Source: Chara braunii (Eukaryota; Streptophyta; Charophyceae; Charales; Characeae). Taken from it: a stretch of DNA of 27,616 bases. Below the pieces are notes generated by a model, which was given only the letters and a program-made list of their open reading frames with translations, made no database searches and was not told the origin of the DNA. This document shows positions 1 to 9,692 of this stretch, piece by piece. Location: positions 805,620 to 833,235 of the forward strand of contig BFEA01000178.1 in NCBI GenBank assembly GCA_003427395.1, written 5' to 3'. The first letter of the stretch is position 1, and each line of letters starts with the position of its first letter. The translations under genes were made by a program, and so were the position numbers.

Positions 1-84
<84 letters not shown>
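1..84. repeat. (GA)n microsatellite
   Basis: An uninterrupted GA dinucleotide run opens the window, so its true left end is outside. The opposite strand reads CT, as in the tracts near 4700 and 18250. Confidence 0.98.
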
Positions 85-86
<2 letters not shown>

Positions 87-2229
87 ACCCTCATGAATGA
101 AATTGATGCCTGCCTAAGGCCCTGAGCTGCCTGGGGTCTGCCATCTGCAGCCCCGCCCAGCTTCGACCAGACCTGGCCGCACGGGCCGCCCCAACCCGGC
201 CCTCATCCAATCCCCGTTGGGCCGCCCCCGCGGGGGTCAAATATTTTTATTTTATTTTTCTAGTGTTCCATATTCTCTTCCCTGCGACCCCGCATCGACG
301 AACCTGCACGCGGGGGACGCACAAATTTTCCCGGCCCACCCTTCCAGGGCCATGTGCAGGAACACCCCGTTTTTTATTTTTTTAACGCTCTGTATCTTTG
401 AGGGGTTGCCCCCCCATCCCCCCACCGCAAACCCGCTCCCCGCTCCGGAAACTGCCCACCAGATCGGCCGAGGCCTCGGCCGAAAGAACTCGGCCAGACC
501 GGCCGTGGCCTGGGCCGGACCCGGCCGCGGCCAGCGGGAAACATAGCCTGCAGGCACTCTGAGCACGGGGGTTGGGGCCAGTAGGGGGCGATGGCGGGCC
601 AAGGGACAATGGTGAGGGAGTGGTAGGGTAGGATGCGGTGATAGGGGGGAACTCGGCCCCTATGATGATGATCCAGGATTTCGCGACCACGTGACGCGTG
701 TGTGGGTTATAGTAGTGGGGGAGATCGGGAATACGTCCCAAGGCCTTGTCAAGGTCCCACTCGTAGATTCATTCATTTCCCGTTATGTAAGGGAAGTTCT
801 GGGGTTCCGTCCTGGGCTGTGCAGACAAGCGAGAGTGCTCCCAATATCCTTGAAATTCCCGATCCCTCAAACACTCACGGCAAGTGATGTAAACGGGGGC
901 GTCGACATTCATATTGAGTGTTGAGGTGGAACGTCGGCCATACGAGATTTTGTCGAGTTCAAGGTTCGCGGACGCGCCTGTAAGCAGTGATCGTCTTCGA
1001 CCGAACTTAGTACACGTGTATACGCGAGCCCTGTCCTTCGATCAGACAAGTGGAAGCCAGTGGCTCGCGAGATAGATCCTCCTATAATAAGGCAACCTTT
1101 CGATAGTCTATCATGCCTATCCAATTCATGCACAAGTAGGGCTACACCTATCATCCATGCATCTAGTTTTGAATCAAGGTTCATGCGATACTTCCTTGGC
1201 CTGTCCGTCCGAAATCACCCAAGGGCCAATCGCCGGGGATCAATCAATTAGTCCCATCAACAGACAGAGAAGGGGAGAAGTGGAAGACAATCACTCATCA
1301 ACACACGCGGAGAGCAAATGAAAACATATACGTCAGCAGAAAAGAGCAAATGACAAGTCCGAAAGGCCAATCCAGAAAGGAAAAGAGGGGTGACTCGCCC
1401 GAATACCAAAATTGCTCAAAAGGAAAGGGGAATAATCAAAATGGCTCGGAGGGACAAAAGAAGAAACTCATCACACACTTGCCGTCTCTCTCTCTCTTGC
1501 TTTTCTCTCTCTCTCGTCATCACCTCGATGGGGGCAGTCCGTCGCCTTGCACCCACACACAGTTGTCACCCCGTTTGATCCAAGCATGTCAGCCAGGTTC
1601 GCCTGTTTGCTACAGTTCGTTGCGGCCCCACATCAACCCCACACGCTCAACATCTGCTCGTCGGATCGCCCAACTCTCTACTCACCTGCCAACTTCCACT
1701 CATTAGCCGATCCTCTCGACACCGCTAACTTCCAAAAATGTTTAGAGAGCGATTTAATCGTGCTTACAAAATTTATAGCATGCATGCGTGTGCGCGCGAT
1801 ATCCGGAACTGTGTATAACCACAGGGAAGAAAGAGGAAGGCAGTGCCTACGATTGCATGGCAAGGCCGCGGCGTGGGGGACGTAGCCTCACTCCACACAT
1901 CGATCCGCCCATGCTTGTGTTCAGGCAAATATGACAAAGAAAGAAGTACACACACACGAAGGCACCACAAAACGTACCAAGAGTGAGGGAATTACAGTTG
2001 CAATTATGCCCAATTACAGTTGCAATTATGCCCGCCAAAACAAAATTTACACACTCGTTGTTAATGGACCCCGAAAAATACGCCAAATTGGATAGCAAAA
2101 CTTGTTAGCGAAATGTTAGCAAATTCGTGGTTTTTAAACTTGAATTCGTGCTTTGTGTTGGTGAAGACGGAATCCATGTTTGCAAATTCGTGATTTTGAA
2201 ACCCGAAATGTCAATTATTATGATAAAAA
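85..2229. other. unassigned DNA without a convincing gene
   Basis: I see no gene here. The part from about 137 to 560 is very GC-rich and made of GGCC/CGGCC words on both sides of an AT-rich middle (240-262, 370-385). This resembles the word-built ends of the TIR elements later in the window, but no clean target duplication was found. From 1484 to 1525 there is CT-rich sequence. A perfect 22-bp tandem duplication lies at 1990-2011 and 2012-2033. The open frames of 60-120 codons overlap on both strands and show no family resemblance or codon pattern that I can defend. Confidence 0.6.
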
Positions 2230-3385
2230 ACTCTCTGAAATGTTCTTCGAAGTTATATCCGGACGTACGTTCGGGATTTCGCTACCGAAATCGCACTTTG
2301 GGATTTTGGGATTTTTCTTAGTCGTTTCTCGAAGTTTTATTTGGACGTACATTCGGGATTTCGCCACCGAAATCGCATTCAGGATTTCGGGTTTTTACTT
2401 AGCCGTTTTTTGAAATTATATCCGGACTTACGTTCGGGATTGCACTTCGGGAATTCGCTACCGATCGCATTTCGGGATTTTGGGATTTTACTTGGCCGTT
2501 TCTCAAAGTTATATCCGGACGTACGTTCGCTACCGAAATCGCACTTTGGAATTTCGGGATTTTACTTAACCGTTTCTCGAAATTATATCATGACGTACCT
2601 TCGGGATTTCGCTACCGAAATTGCACTTCCGGATTTTGGGATTTTACTTGGCCGTTTTTCGAAGTTATATCTGGACATATGTTCGGGATTTCGCCACCGA
2701 AAATCGCACTTTGGGATTTAGGGATTTTACTTAGTCGTTTCTCGAAACTATATCCAGACGTACGTTCGACATTTTTCCACCGAAATCATACTTCGGGATT
2801 TCGGGATTTTACTTAACCGTTTCTCAAAGTTATAACCACACGTGCGTTCATGATTTCGCTTCTGAAATCGCACTTCAGGATTTCAAGATTTTACTTAGCC
2901 AATTCTCGAAACTATATTCGGACGGACGTTCAAGATTTCACCACCGAAATCGCACTTCGGGATTTCGGGATTTTACTTAACCGTTTCTCGAAGTTATATC
3001 CGCACTTGCGTTTGGGATTTCGCTACCGAAATCGCACTGCGGGATTTCATGATTTTACTTAACCGTTTCTCGAAATTATATCCAGACGTACCTTCGGATT
3101 TCGCTACCGAAATCGCACTTCGGTATTTCGGGATTTTACTTAGTCGTTTTTTAAAGTTATATTCGGACGTACGTTCGGGATTTCGCTACCGAAATCACAT
3201 TTCGGGATTTTGGGATTTTGAGATTTTACTTACCCGTTTCTCGAAATTATATCCGGACGTACCTTCGGGATTTCGCTACCGAAATCGCACTTCGGGATTT
3301 CAGGATTTTACTTAGCCGTTTCTCGAAGTTATATCCGGACGTACGTTCGGGATTTCGCTATTGAAATCGCACTTCGGGATAATTC
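2230..3385 (+). repeat. 82-bp tandem array (minisatellite), about 14 units
   Basis: The anchor CGAAGTTATATCCGGAC recurs at about 2249, 2331, 2412, 2505, 2579, 2661, 2744, 2826, 2908, 2990, 3072, 3153, 3243 and 3325. Spacing is 81-83 bp with exceptions of 74, 90 and 93 caused by small internal gains or losses. Each unit runs: anchor, ACGTACGTTCGGG, the hairpin GATTTCG-CTAC-CGAAATC (7-bp stem, 4-nt loop), GCACTTCGGGATTTCGGG, then ATTTTACTTAGCCGTTTCT. As 82 is not a multiple of 3, the open frames across it are repeat translations. Units differ by scattered point changes, so the array is not freshly amplified. Flanks show no related copy. Confidence 0.95.
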
Positions 3386-4186
3386 TATTTTTACCGTTCC
3401 ACCTGAAGTCTAATGCGAGGGGATCGGCGACCTTGGCCTCAACCCACCACAGCCGGTTGATCAGGCCAAAACTACGGTCCACCGCGCTGTTATTTTAGCG
3501 GTGGTTCCTGTATTGGTTACGCAATATCGGGGAAAATCCTCCTATCATTATAAACCTGACTCTTGATCCCTCCGAGATCTACCTAAACCAATTCCATCAT
3601 TAAGGAAGCCTCCCCTCAGGTTTCAATTCTAGGCTGTAATCGGAAGGACCGCTGTCTGGTTGTACTTGGTCAGCAGCCCACGCTGAGAGTTACGTCCCAA
3701 CGATGCCAATTTTCCACCATAGGCTTGGTAATTTCAAGTCCCTCAGACTGACCTCCGAAAGTGGATGAACGATGATCATTTAATATATATATAAAACACA
3801 ATTTGACCAAAGAATCTCATCCCGTCGTCAGTTTGGATGAATTAACCTCTTTGAAAGTATATATGAAAAAAATTCACCAATAAGAATGATATATGATGAT
3901 TGTCATATTGTCACTGAACGAGGGGCACCGTCAGAGCCACTTAGGGGTCGTGTCTCCCAGACCTCGATCACAGGCTGGACACACACACGTCTCGGGGATC
4001 TTCAACCAACTGAAGAAGCCAACTAAAATATCCATAAAGAAAGTTTTAAAAGTATTTGTTTGACTCCTTGTTTTGTCAGAAGGCAGAAAAAAATATTTAT
4101 TCCTTTCATAACAAACATTTCCCTCTCTCGCAGGGTTGCTCAAATGCATCAGAAATTTTGACTTTCTCATACCCCATTTTCGGGTA
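3386..4186. other. unassigned DNA
   Basis: No gene or named element is seen. The stretch holds mixed-composition sequence with short AT runs at about 3781-3795 and 3900. No open frame of interest is present. Confidence 0.6.
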
Positions 4187-4570
4187 CTTTTCAACTATGT
4201 GTCCATTCAACGTACAACAGAAAGGTTTCAACTCCGTTGTACCCGTTAAATAACTCTTGGGCCCCAGTTGAATCCCCGTTGAATAGTAGAACGGACCCTC
4301 CCCATTGAATACTGTTCAACAGGGAGGGCGCATTGGGCCTCGGACACGTCGTGGAGTGCGCGTGGAGCAAAAAAAAAAATTCATCCCGTTGAATTCCCGT
4401 TGAATTCCCGTTGAATTCTCGTTGAATCCCATTGAATTCGAGTTGAATACCGACAATTTTTTTTTTTTTTTTTAACCTCTAACCACGAAGTCCAGGGGTC
4501 TGGTCCGGTCTCTCGTTGTTGAGTTCATAAAACTCAACGGTGTGACGTCATTTCGACATTAATAAATTAA

Positions 4571-4660
4571 AGAGAGAGATTGGGCATCAGCCAGTGTCTA
4601 ATTCCGAGTTTGGTGCACCAAACTCGGAGTCAGTCACTGGCTGATGCCCAATCTCTCTCT
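4571..4660. repeat. 90-bp near-perfect palindrome
   Basis: Two 45-bp arms meet at the centre GGTG|CACC (4615/4616) with only three mismatches and no spacer. The outer ends are AGAGAGAT and ATCTCTCT. The right arm is repeated directly at about 4676-4711 with a few changes, ending again in GATGCCCAATCTCTCT. The palindrome leads straight into the CT microsatellite, which may have grown from the CTCTCT at its edge. Confidence 0.95.
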
Positions 4661-4703
4661 CTCTCTCTCTCTCTCGGGGAGTCAGACACTGACCGATGCC
4701 CAA

Positions 4704-4770
<67 letters not shown>

Positions 4771-4771
4771 N

Positions 4772-4855
<84 letters not shown>

Positions 4856-4867
4856 CTCTCTCTCTCA
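4652..4867. repeat. compound (CT)n / (CTAT)n microsatellite
   Basis: CT repeats run from 4652 with a short interruption by a partial copy of the neighbouring palindrome arm (4675-4711), continue to about 4790, become about 16 CTAT units to 4853, and end in CT again. One N stands at 4771 inside the CT run, so its length is not reliable. Frames of serine and leucine here are simple-repeat translations. Confidence 0.95.
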
Positions 4868-5434
4868 CGAGAATGAATCTTCCTCTTTATCGAGGAATAT
4901 TCGTTCTCATTGGGCATGTATGGTTTCATCTGATTTTGTTTTTGCAGAAAATGGAATGTTTTTTTTTTTTTTTTTTAATGCACTACCGGTTTTCTGAGAC
5001 TCGGCAATAAAGTCCGTGGCTCGGGAATGATCGGGCTGCTTGTAGTTTGAGCCTCGGACTTGATAGCTGGGCGAGGCACTGGTGGTTGAAGGAGAGGTGG
5101 AGTCGAACCAAAATCTCCTTACTTTTTCGGGTAATACGTATAGGGGAAAAAAAAAATCGATGTGTTTTGAGTCTGGTTAGGTTTTTGATATTTTAAAAAT
5201 AATTTAAGTACTCAAAAACTAAAAATAAAAATATGGGGATGTAAAACGCAAAAACATCTACACCCTGTTTTTTCTTTTTCTTAGATTATTTCTTGCTAGC
5301 GAAAAAAAATTTTGCAGGTCGAGTTGAACCCCGTTCTAACGTGGTTAGCACACAGTTGTAACGAGGGTTCAACGGGAGTTGAACTGTTCAACGGAAAACC
5401 CCCGTTGAATCCAATTTCAGACACAGTTTTTCAA

Positions 5435-6365
5435 GAATAACCACATAAGACAAAAAAGGACCGACCAACAATGCAAAACATTTTTTGAATTGTACACATC
5501 ACATTTCACTCTATCTTTCTTGAACACTTATGCGCTTTTATGAGCATCTTAGTTCAAGACTTGATAGCACAGTTGACACACACACCCAAAATACATACTT
5601 GATCAATCAAAACCAGACACATGACTAACTCAAATGTGAAAGTGAAAAGTGTTCATTGATGGCATACCCCATGGATAGAAATCATATATGACTCAGGAGA
5701 AAAACTTAGTCGAATCGATAATATCGAGCAAAAAATAATTCTGAATCTCGAGTCACATGTCTCTCTTACCCTCTATTGTTAAGGTACACATGCTGAGTCA
5801 GAAAAGTATAAGACAGACAACAAAATCTCATGATACCTTATACATCGGAGTACATACTTTATAGCATCTCATTTATCCTATCTACTGAAGTTCATCATTG
5901 CATCTAAGTGGGAAATAAATAACAAACATGTCGCTGATCTTACCTCACACTCGACTACTATAGTATAATATTTTATTTGAAGAAAGAAAAATGTGTGAGT
6001 CCTATTGTAGAACTTAGAAAAAATGATCAAGTAGTCGCTCATCCACCAGTTAGGTGCAAATCTTTCCTAATTTCTCTATGTTAAGCCCTAACTACTTAAA
6101 TAACTGGTATCTGAACCTTTTTTTAACGTGCTTTAGCTGCCCATAGGTCCTACTCAAACAGACAAACGTCCAACAAATATCTCTCAAAACAAAACCTCTC
6201 CTTCCGATATTACTTTTCCTGAAAGGCAGTTTTCAAATCATCCCTTTCTATCATTGTTTATTTCCAACGTCTAAGACAATTCAAAAGTTGGTGATAATAT
6301 ACTGTGGTAATGATGCATTCACAATTTTTGGATATTGAATGTCATAAATCATCATAATGACTTGT
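5435..6365. other. AT-rich unassigned DNA
   Basis: No gene is seen. The sequence is AT-rich and not obviously repeated inside the window, with stops in all frames. Confidence 0.6.
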
Positions 6366-6606
6366 TGCCTATAGTAATGATATGCTGTCATAGTGATAAA
6401 AAGTTTATAATAGTTAAGTGAATAGTATTAACAGAAGAAAAGGCAAGTTTAACTGGTGTATGCGTGCATGGTGATGACGAGAAACTGCCTATAGTAATGA
6501 TATGCTGTCATAGTGATAACAATATTTATAATAGTTAAGTGAATAGTATTAACAGAAGAAAAGACAAGTTTAATTGGTGTATGCGTGCATGGTGATGACG
6601 AGAAAC
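6366..6606 (+). repeat. tandem duplication, two units of 120-121 bp
   Basis: Unit 1 is 6366-6485 and unit 2 is 6486-6606. Both start TGCCTATAGTAATGATATGC and end GATGACGAGAAAC. They differ at only a few positions (for example AAAAAGT against AACAATAT near the middle), so the duplication is recent. No coding role is seen. Confidence 0.95.
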
Positions 6607-6954
6607 TTATAGTGGCTGCTACGATAGACAACAGTCATGCTGTGGTCAATAAGCTTCTCAACAATGAATGCTTCTAAGATATAAAAATGAGCGTACTACA
6701 TTCTACTCTTCGGGTTTTGACAGGAGTATATTGTGTCAAGGGGCAGTGTAATCCCAAGAAGGGTTAACATCTTAGACTCCGGAGCCCCGCTCAAGGACCA
6801 AGCCACACTGTTTCACCCTTCGATTCCAATATTTGTTCATTGCAGACCCTTGTCCATTAGTAGACAACCTCATCATACACGTTTCAAGATCCATATCCCA
6901 TCTCCTGCAGATGAACCCACTTGACACAAAGATAGCTGGGGCATGACCCCCTGC
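6607..6954. other. unassigned DNA
   Basis: Nothing recognisable lies here; open frames of about 60 codons are not supported by any other signal. Confidence 0.5.
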
Positions 6955-7143
6955 TTCCTGGGTATAGTGGGGTGTTGTCACCTAACCCTTTGGGGAGAGG
7001 TGGCTACATCACTATTAACAAAGATAGCCTCCTCAACAGACCATACTCTAACAAGGCTCAAATACTTTCCTCCTTGTTAATAGTAATGTAGCCACCTCTC
7101 CCCAAAGGGTTAGGTGACAACACCCCACTATACCCAAGGAACA
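6955..7143. repeat. inverted repeat with about 67-bp arms
   Basis: The left arm (about 6955-7021, starting TTCCTGGGTATAGTGGGG) and right arm (about 7074-7143) are reverse complements. In the core 62 bp there is one mismatch; one extra base occurs near the outer edge. The spacer of about 52 bp is unrelated. This is the shape of a foldback MITE, but I found no convincing target duplication at either edge. Confidence 0.9.
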
Positions 7144-8304
7144 TAGTTCCGGTGTGGGACTCACTACTACTTTTAGAAGACGAATTTATAGCTCATTCAA
7201 GCCATATTTCAGGGAAGGGATAACCTTAGGATTGCAACTCCCCCAAGAGTAGACTCTACACATTGACCACTTCTCGAGAGAATCTCTTCTCCCAAGAAGT
7301 TGGTCACTCCATTCACTTCCGGACCCGCATCGAACGTGGATTCTGCGTAACACTTCTACTCTGTATAGGTAGAGCAATCCAACCATATAGGTTCAAGTGA
7401 ATAAACATAAACAGATAGTCATAATTAATTAGTTCATAAGGATGGATCAAGTCGTACAGTTTTAAACAAATAAACTCAGACGGATAACTCGGCGAGCAAT
7501 CATGATAAAAGTGCATCAGATAGATAGTCTCATATGAATAATATTAAATATCTTTGACTCAAATAAACTTAGCACGGATGAATAAATTCACATAGATAAG
7601 ATTAACGAATGGTCTTAAAAGGAAGAAACTTTAAGCGCTCTGATTCAGGTAGATGATCTTGAAGTAGATAAATTCTAACAGATAGCCTCATACCTGAATC
7701 TTGCCAGCAAGTTAAACATGAACTAGATGATTTAACACCAAACTCCTCACTGCCTTACTGACAGCACTCAAGATCAGGAGCCTTTGGCTGCCCTTTATAG
7801 AAGAAATCGACCTCTAAATTTTTCCCAAGCACGGATTCAGCCCATATTGACTCTTTCCTAAGACTGAACCTTTATTAGAAACCGATAGCAAATGAGGGTC
7901 CCTACTCACTCTACCTATATTTAGAACCCCTAGTATCCCTAGGTATGTCTTACACTTATTGACATGTTACTAGAACTCTCCTTCCCTTCTCTTGCTATAG
8001 CTAATTGATTGGTACTTTTACTTATAAAGAGAAAATTGTGCCTATTTAAGACAAAAACCCATAGGAATCGCCTCACACCTATCTAGATCGCTTATCCCTA
8101 AGGAGGTGCCAACACCTTTCCTCAACTCCCCTTTTTCTTCCCATACGGATACCCCCTTCGTTATGGGTATTGTTACTGACAAGGGAAGAAGTATATAAAT
8201 CATCGTGACCTATTCCCCTTCAAGGGTATTTTTGTCAGATGACCTAGACAAGTACTAAATCATTACTTATCCTGGTCAAGATTCGTGTTGACGGGACGAC
8301 ATCT
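7144..8304. other. unassigned DNA, possibly interior of a minus-strand retroelement
   Basis: No gene is seen. The segment lies downstream, on the minus strand, of the gag-like frame at 8305-8808, where the pol region of an LTR retroelement would be expected. Stops occur in all frames and I see no protease, reverse transcriptase or integrase motif, so the element is either non-autonomous or badly decayed. A TATA-like CTATAAAGGGC lies on the minus strand at about 7790-7800. Confidence 0.4.
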
Positions 8305-8808
8305 TTAAATAATCCCTTTGTATATTAAGTATGAAATCAGCCCGCACAATTCTATCTGACATAGGAAGAATAGTGTCAGGGTGATACATAACCGATGATC
8401 CGGAGGTGTAGCCTGAGACACCACGGGAGGGTCAGGCACTTGCGGTGGTGGCGGAAGAGCAGGTCGAGGCGACAGAGGAAGGACAGTCAACTGCTGAAGC
8501 CAGCGTGCCGTAGAAGAAGAGGGAGAAGTATATTCCATTGGGTAAGTACGAGGAGGCAGTTCGAACCGTGGGGGCGGAGCGTCGTAATGTTGTTCGTACT
8601 TATATGGATAATAGGTCATCCTTCCTGGGGACGGCGTGCGTTCGCGCAAGTCTTCCTGATGTCGACGCCATCTCACCTCTTTCCACTTTTTGTCCTCTTC
8701 CTCTTCCTCCTCCCGCTCTTCTTTTTCCTTTGTCAAATCAATAGGTCTATCTGTAGTCTTTCCTTGCCGTCCACCTCTTCCCCTTCCAGCTCCTGATCCG
8801 CGCGGCAT
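8305..8808 (-). CDS. gag-like low-complexity ORF of an LTR retroelement (partial)
   Basis: The first ATG is at 8808 and the frame runs to a stop at 8305. The product starts with a Gly/Arg-rich stretch (GRGRGGRQGK), then a charged segment (DLTKEKEEREEEEEEDKKWK), then RWRRHQEDLRERTPSPGRM, and then a Pro/Tyr-rich region. The last 30 or so codons are hydrophobic and unlike the rest and may be read-through into an intron or spacer. I do not recognise a domain. The gag reading is inferred from position: on the minus strand it follows a tRNA-Asp-like primer-binding site (9673-9690) by about 0.9 kb, less without the inserted TIR element. A host gene with a disordered N-terminus is the alternative. 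Confidence 0.4.
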   Translation of the reverse strand: MPRGSGAGRGRGGRQGKTTDRPIDLTKEKEEREEEEEEDKKWKEVRWRRHQEDLRERTPSPGRMTYYPYKYEQHYDAPPPRFELPPRTYPMEYTSPSSSTARWLQQLTVLPLSPRPALPPPPQVPDPPVVSQATPPDHRLCITLTLFFLCQIELCGLISYLIYKGII

Positions 8809-8945
8809 GGCCGGAGGGATACCGCACTTTGATAAATTTCCCAAGCTACATTACCGAACGTACACATACGGGGCCTTTCCGTACGAAANGCGCGGCATGG
8901 CCGGAGGGATACCGCACTTTGATCTCTGCTCAAATCTACGTTACC
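8802..8945 (+). repeat. direct duplication across a single-N join
   Basis: The flank CGCGGCATGGCCGGAGGGAT, continuing through CCGCACTTTGAT, occurs at 8801-8833 and again at about 8891-8923. The N at 8889 stands at the join. Each copy runs through a short diverged stretch (AAATTTCCCAAG and CTCTGCTCAAAT) into the same element end, CTACATTACC at 8846 and CTACGTTACC at 8936. The second copy therefore repeats both the host flank and the element's left end. Confidence 0.9.
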
Positions 8946-9015
8946 GAACGTACACGTACGGGGCCTTTTCGTACGAAACGTACAGATAATATTTGTACGG
9001 GAACCTGTACGCCCC

Positions 9016-9051
<36 letters not shown>

Positions 9052-9275
9052 ATCCAAAAAATCCGAAATAAATATATGTGATGTAACATTCTAACACAAG
9101 CAACATTTGTCCGAGCACCATCTGCAGAATCTTATTAGAATTGGAGAAAAAAAATAAAAATAGTAAAACAAATTAAAAAAAAGTCGTACGGGCCTTGAGT
9201 ACGAGTATCGTACAAGAAATGAGTACAACTTGTACTCGTACGGGGGTGAGTATGAGACGCAACGTAGTTCCCAAG
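8838..9275 (+). mobile_element. hAT-like non-autonomous TIR element A, word GTACGGG
   Basis: The element is 8846-9267, with perfect 8-bp target duplications TTCCCAAG at 8838-8845 and 9268-9275. TIRs are CTACATTACCGAACG on the left and, read inward, CTACGTTGCGTC on the right. Both ends are packed with CGTACGGG/CGTACGAG words (8858-9015, 9184-9246). The centre holds a run of about 31 A (9017-9048) and a core at about 9101-9150 that matches the copy at 15614-15978. There is no transposase frame. It sits in the leader of the minus-strand retroelement. Part of its left end appears twice because of the duplication around 8889, so its natural length is nearer 330 bp. Confidence 0.85.
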
Positions 9276-9672
9276 TGCCTTAACTAGTACTGCATCAACA
9301 AGGCGATACGTTTGATAGTGTAATATAGGCTACCCAAGTAACCTTTAATAAGGACTTCTGAAAATGAGCGTGTGTCAGATCGTCAAAAGGTGTTATTATC
9401 AGAAGGGAATATCGTAGCAGCAATCTCTCGGACAACATCGACAAGACCTATCTAGGGAGTGATAAAAAAGCAGACTAAGGTTTACAGGAACGATAAGCAA
9501 ATGACTTTCAACTCATTCTAACTCTACTCTTAGATCGACAATTACTTTCAGTAGCTCTCTTACTTACTAGCGGAGGATATACATTAGTCTATCTTATGTT
9601 TGTCGTTTTGCTAGGGCTTCAATTCGCCAGACCGAGGTCCGCTCACATATGACCCCGGCAGGCAACCGAAGG
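9268..9672. other. retroelement leader, no gene
   Basis: On the minus strand this lies between the primer-binding site and the gag-like frame, with element A inserted at its far end. No open frame stands out. Confidence 0.4.
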
Positions 9673-9690
9673 TCTCCGGCAACAGCGCCA
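9673..9690 (-). other. LTR-retrotransposon primer-binding site, tRNA-Asp type
   Basis: Read on the minus strand this is TGGCGCTGTTGCCGGAGA. It matches the complement of the plant tRNA-Asp 3' end at 16 of 18 bases by my recollection of that tRNA. Two bases away, the plus strand starts TGTTGC at 9693, which on the minus strand is an LTR ending in CA. The geometry (LTR edge, 2-bp gap, 18-nt site, leader, ORF) is that of an LTR element on the minus strand. Confidence 0.6.
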
Positions 9691-9692
9691 CG

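Larger units (their letters stand above)
4187..5434. mobile_element. probable non-autonomous TIR element, word GTTGAA
   Basis: The proposed element is 4195-5426. It is flanked by CTTTTCAA (4187-4194) and TTTTTCAA (5427-5434), a 7-of-8 match, the target-duplication length of hAT elements. The left end reads CTATGTGTCC and then ATTCAACG; the right end, read inward on the minus strand, is CTGTGTCTG and then ATTCAACGG. Both ends are full of CCGTTGAA/TTCAACGG words (4213-4450 and 5322-5415), including a short CCCGTTGAATT tandem at 4384-4450. No transposase frame is present. Inside lie a palindrome and a microsatellite. The boundary call rests on short matches and could be chance; the word-rich ends make a shared origin more likely. 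Confidence 0.5.

Noticed and set aside
2341-3315. Open frames of 70-126 codons in the 82-bp array
   Set aside because: They are translations of a repeat whose unit is not a multiple of three; the same DNA reads in all frames.
4580-5010. Ser/Leu/Ile-rich frames of about 100 codons
   Set aside because: They are CT and CTAT microsatellite translations running through an N.
5075-5160. tRNA-like T-arm string GGTTCGACTCC on the minus strand near 5097-5109
   Set aside because: No pairing acceptor or D-arm is found at the right distance and the T stem pairs at only three positions.
8395-8796. Plus-strand frame of 133 codons opposite the gag-like ORF
   Set aside because: It is the complement of the charged ORF; its Arg/Ser/Phe runs mirror the acidic and basic stretches of the other strand.
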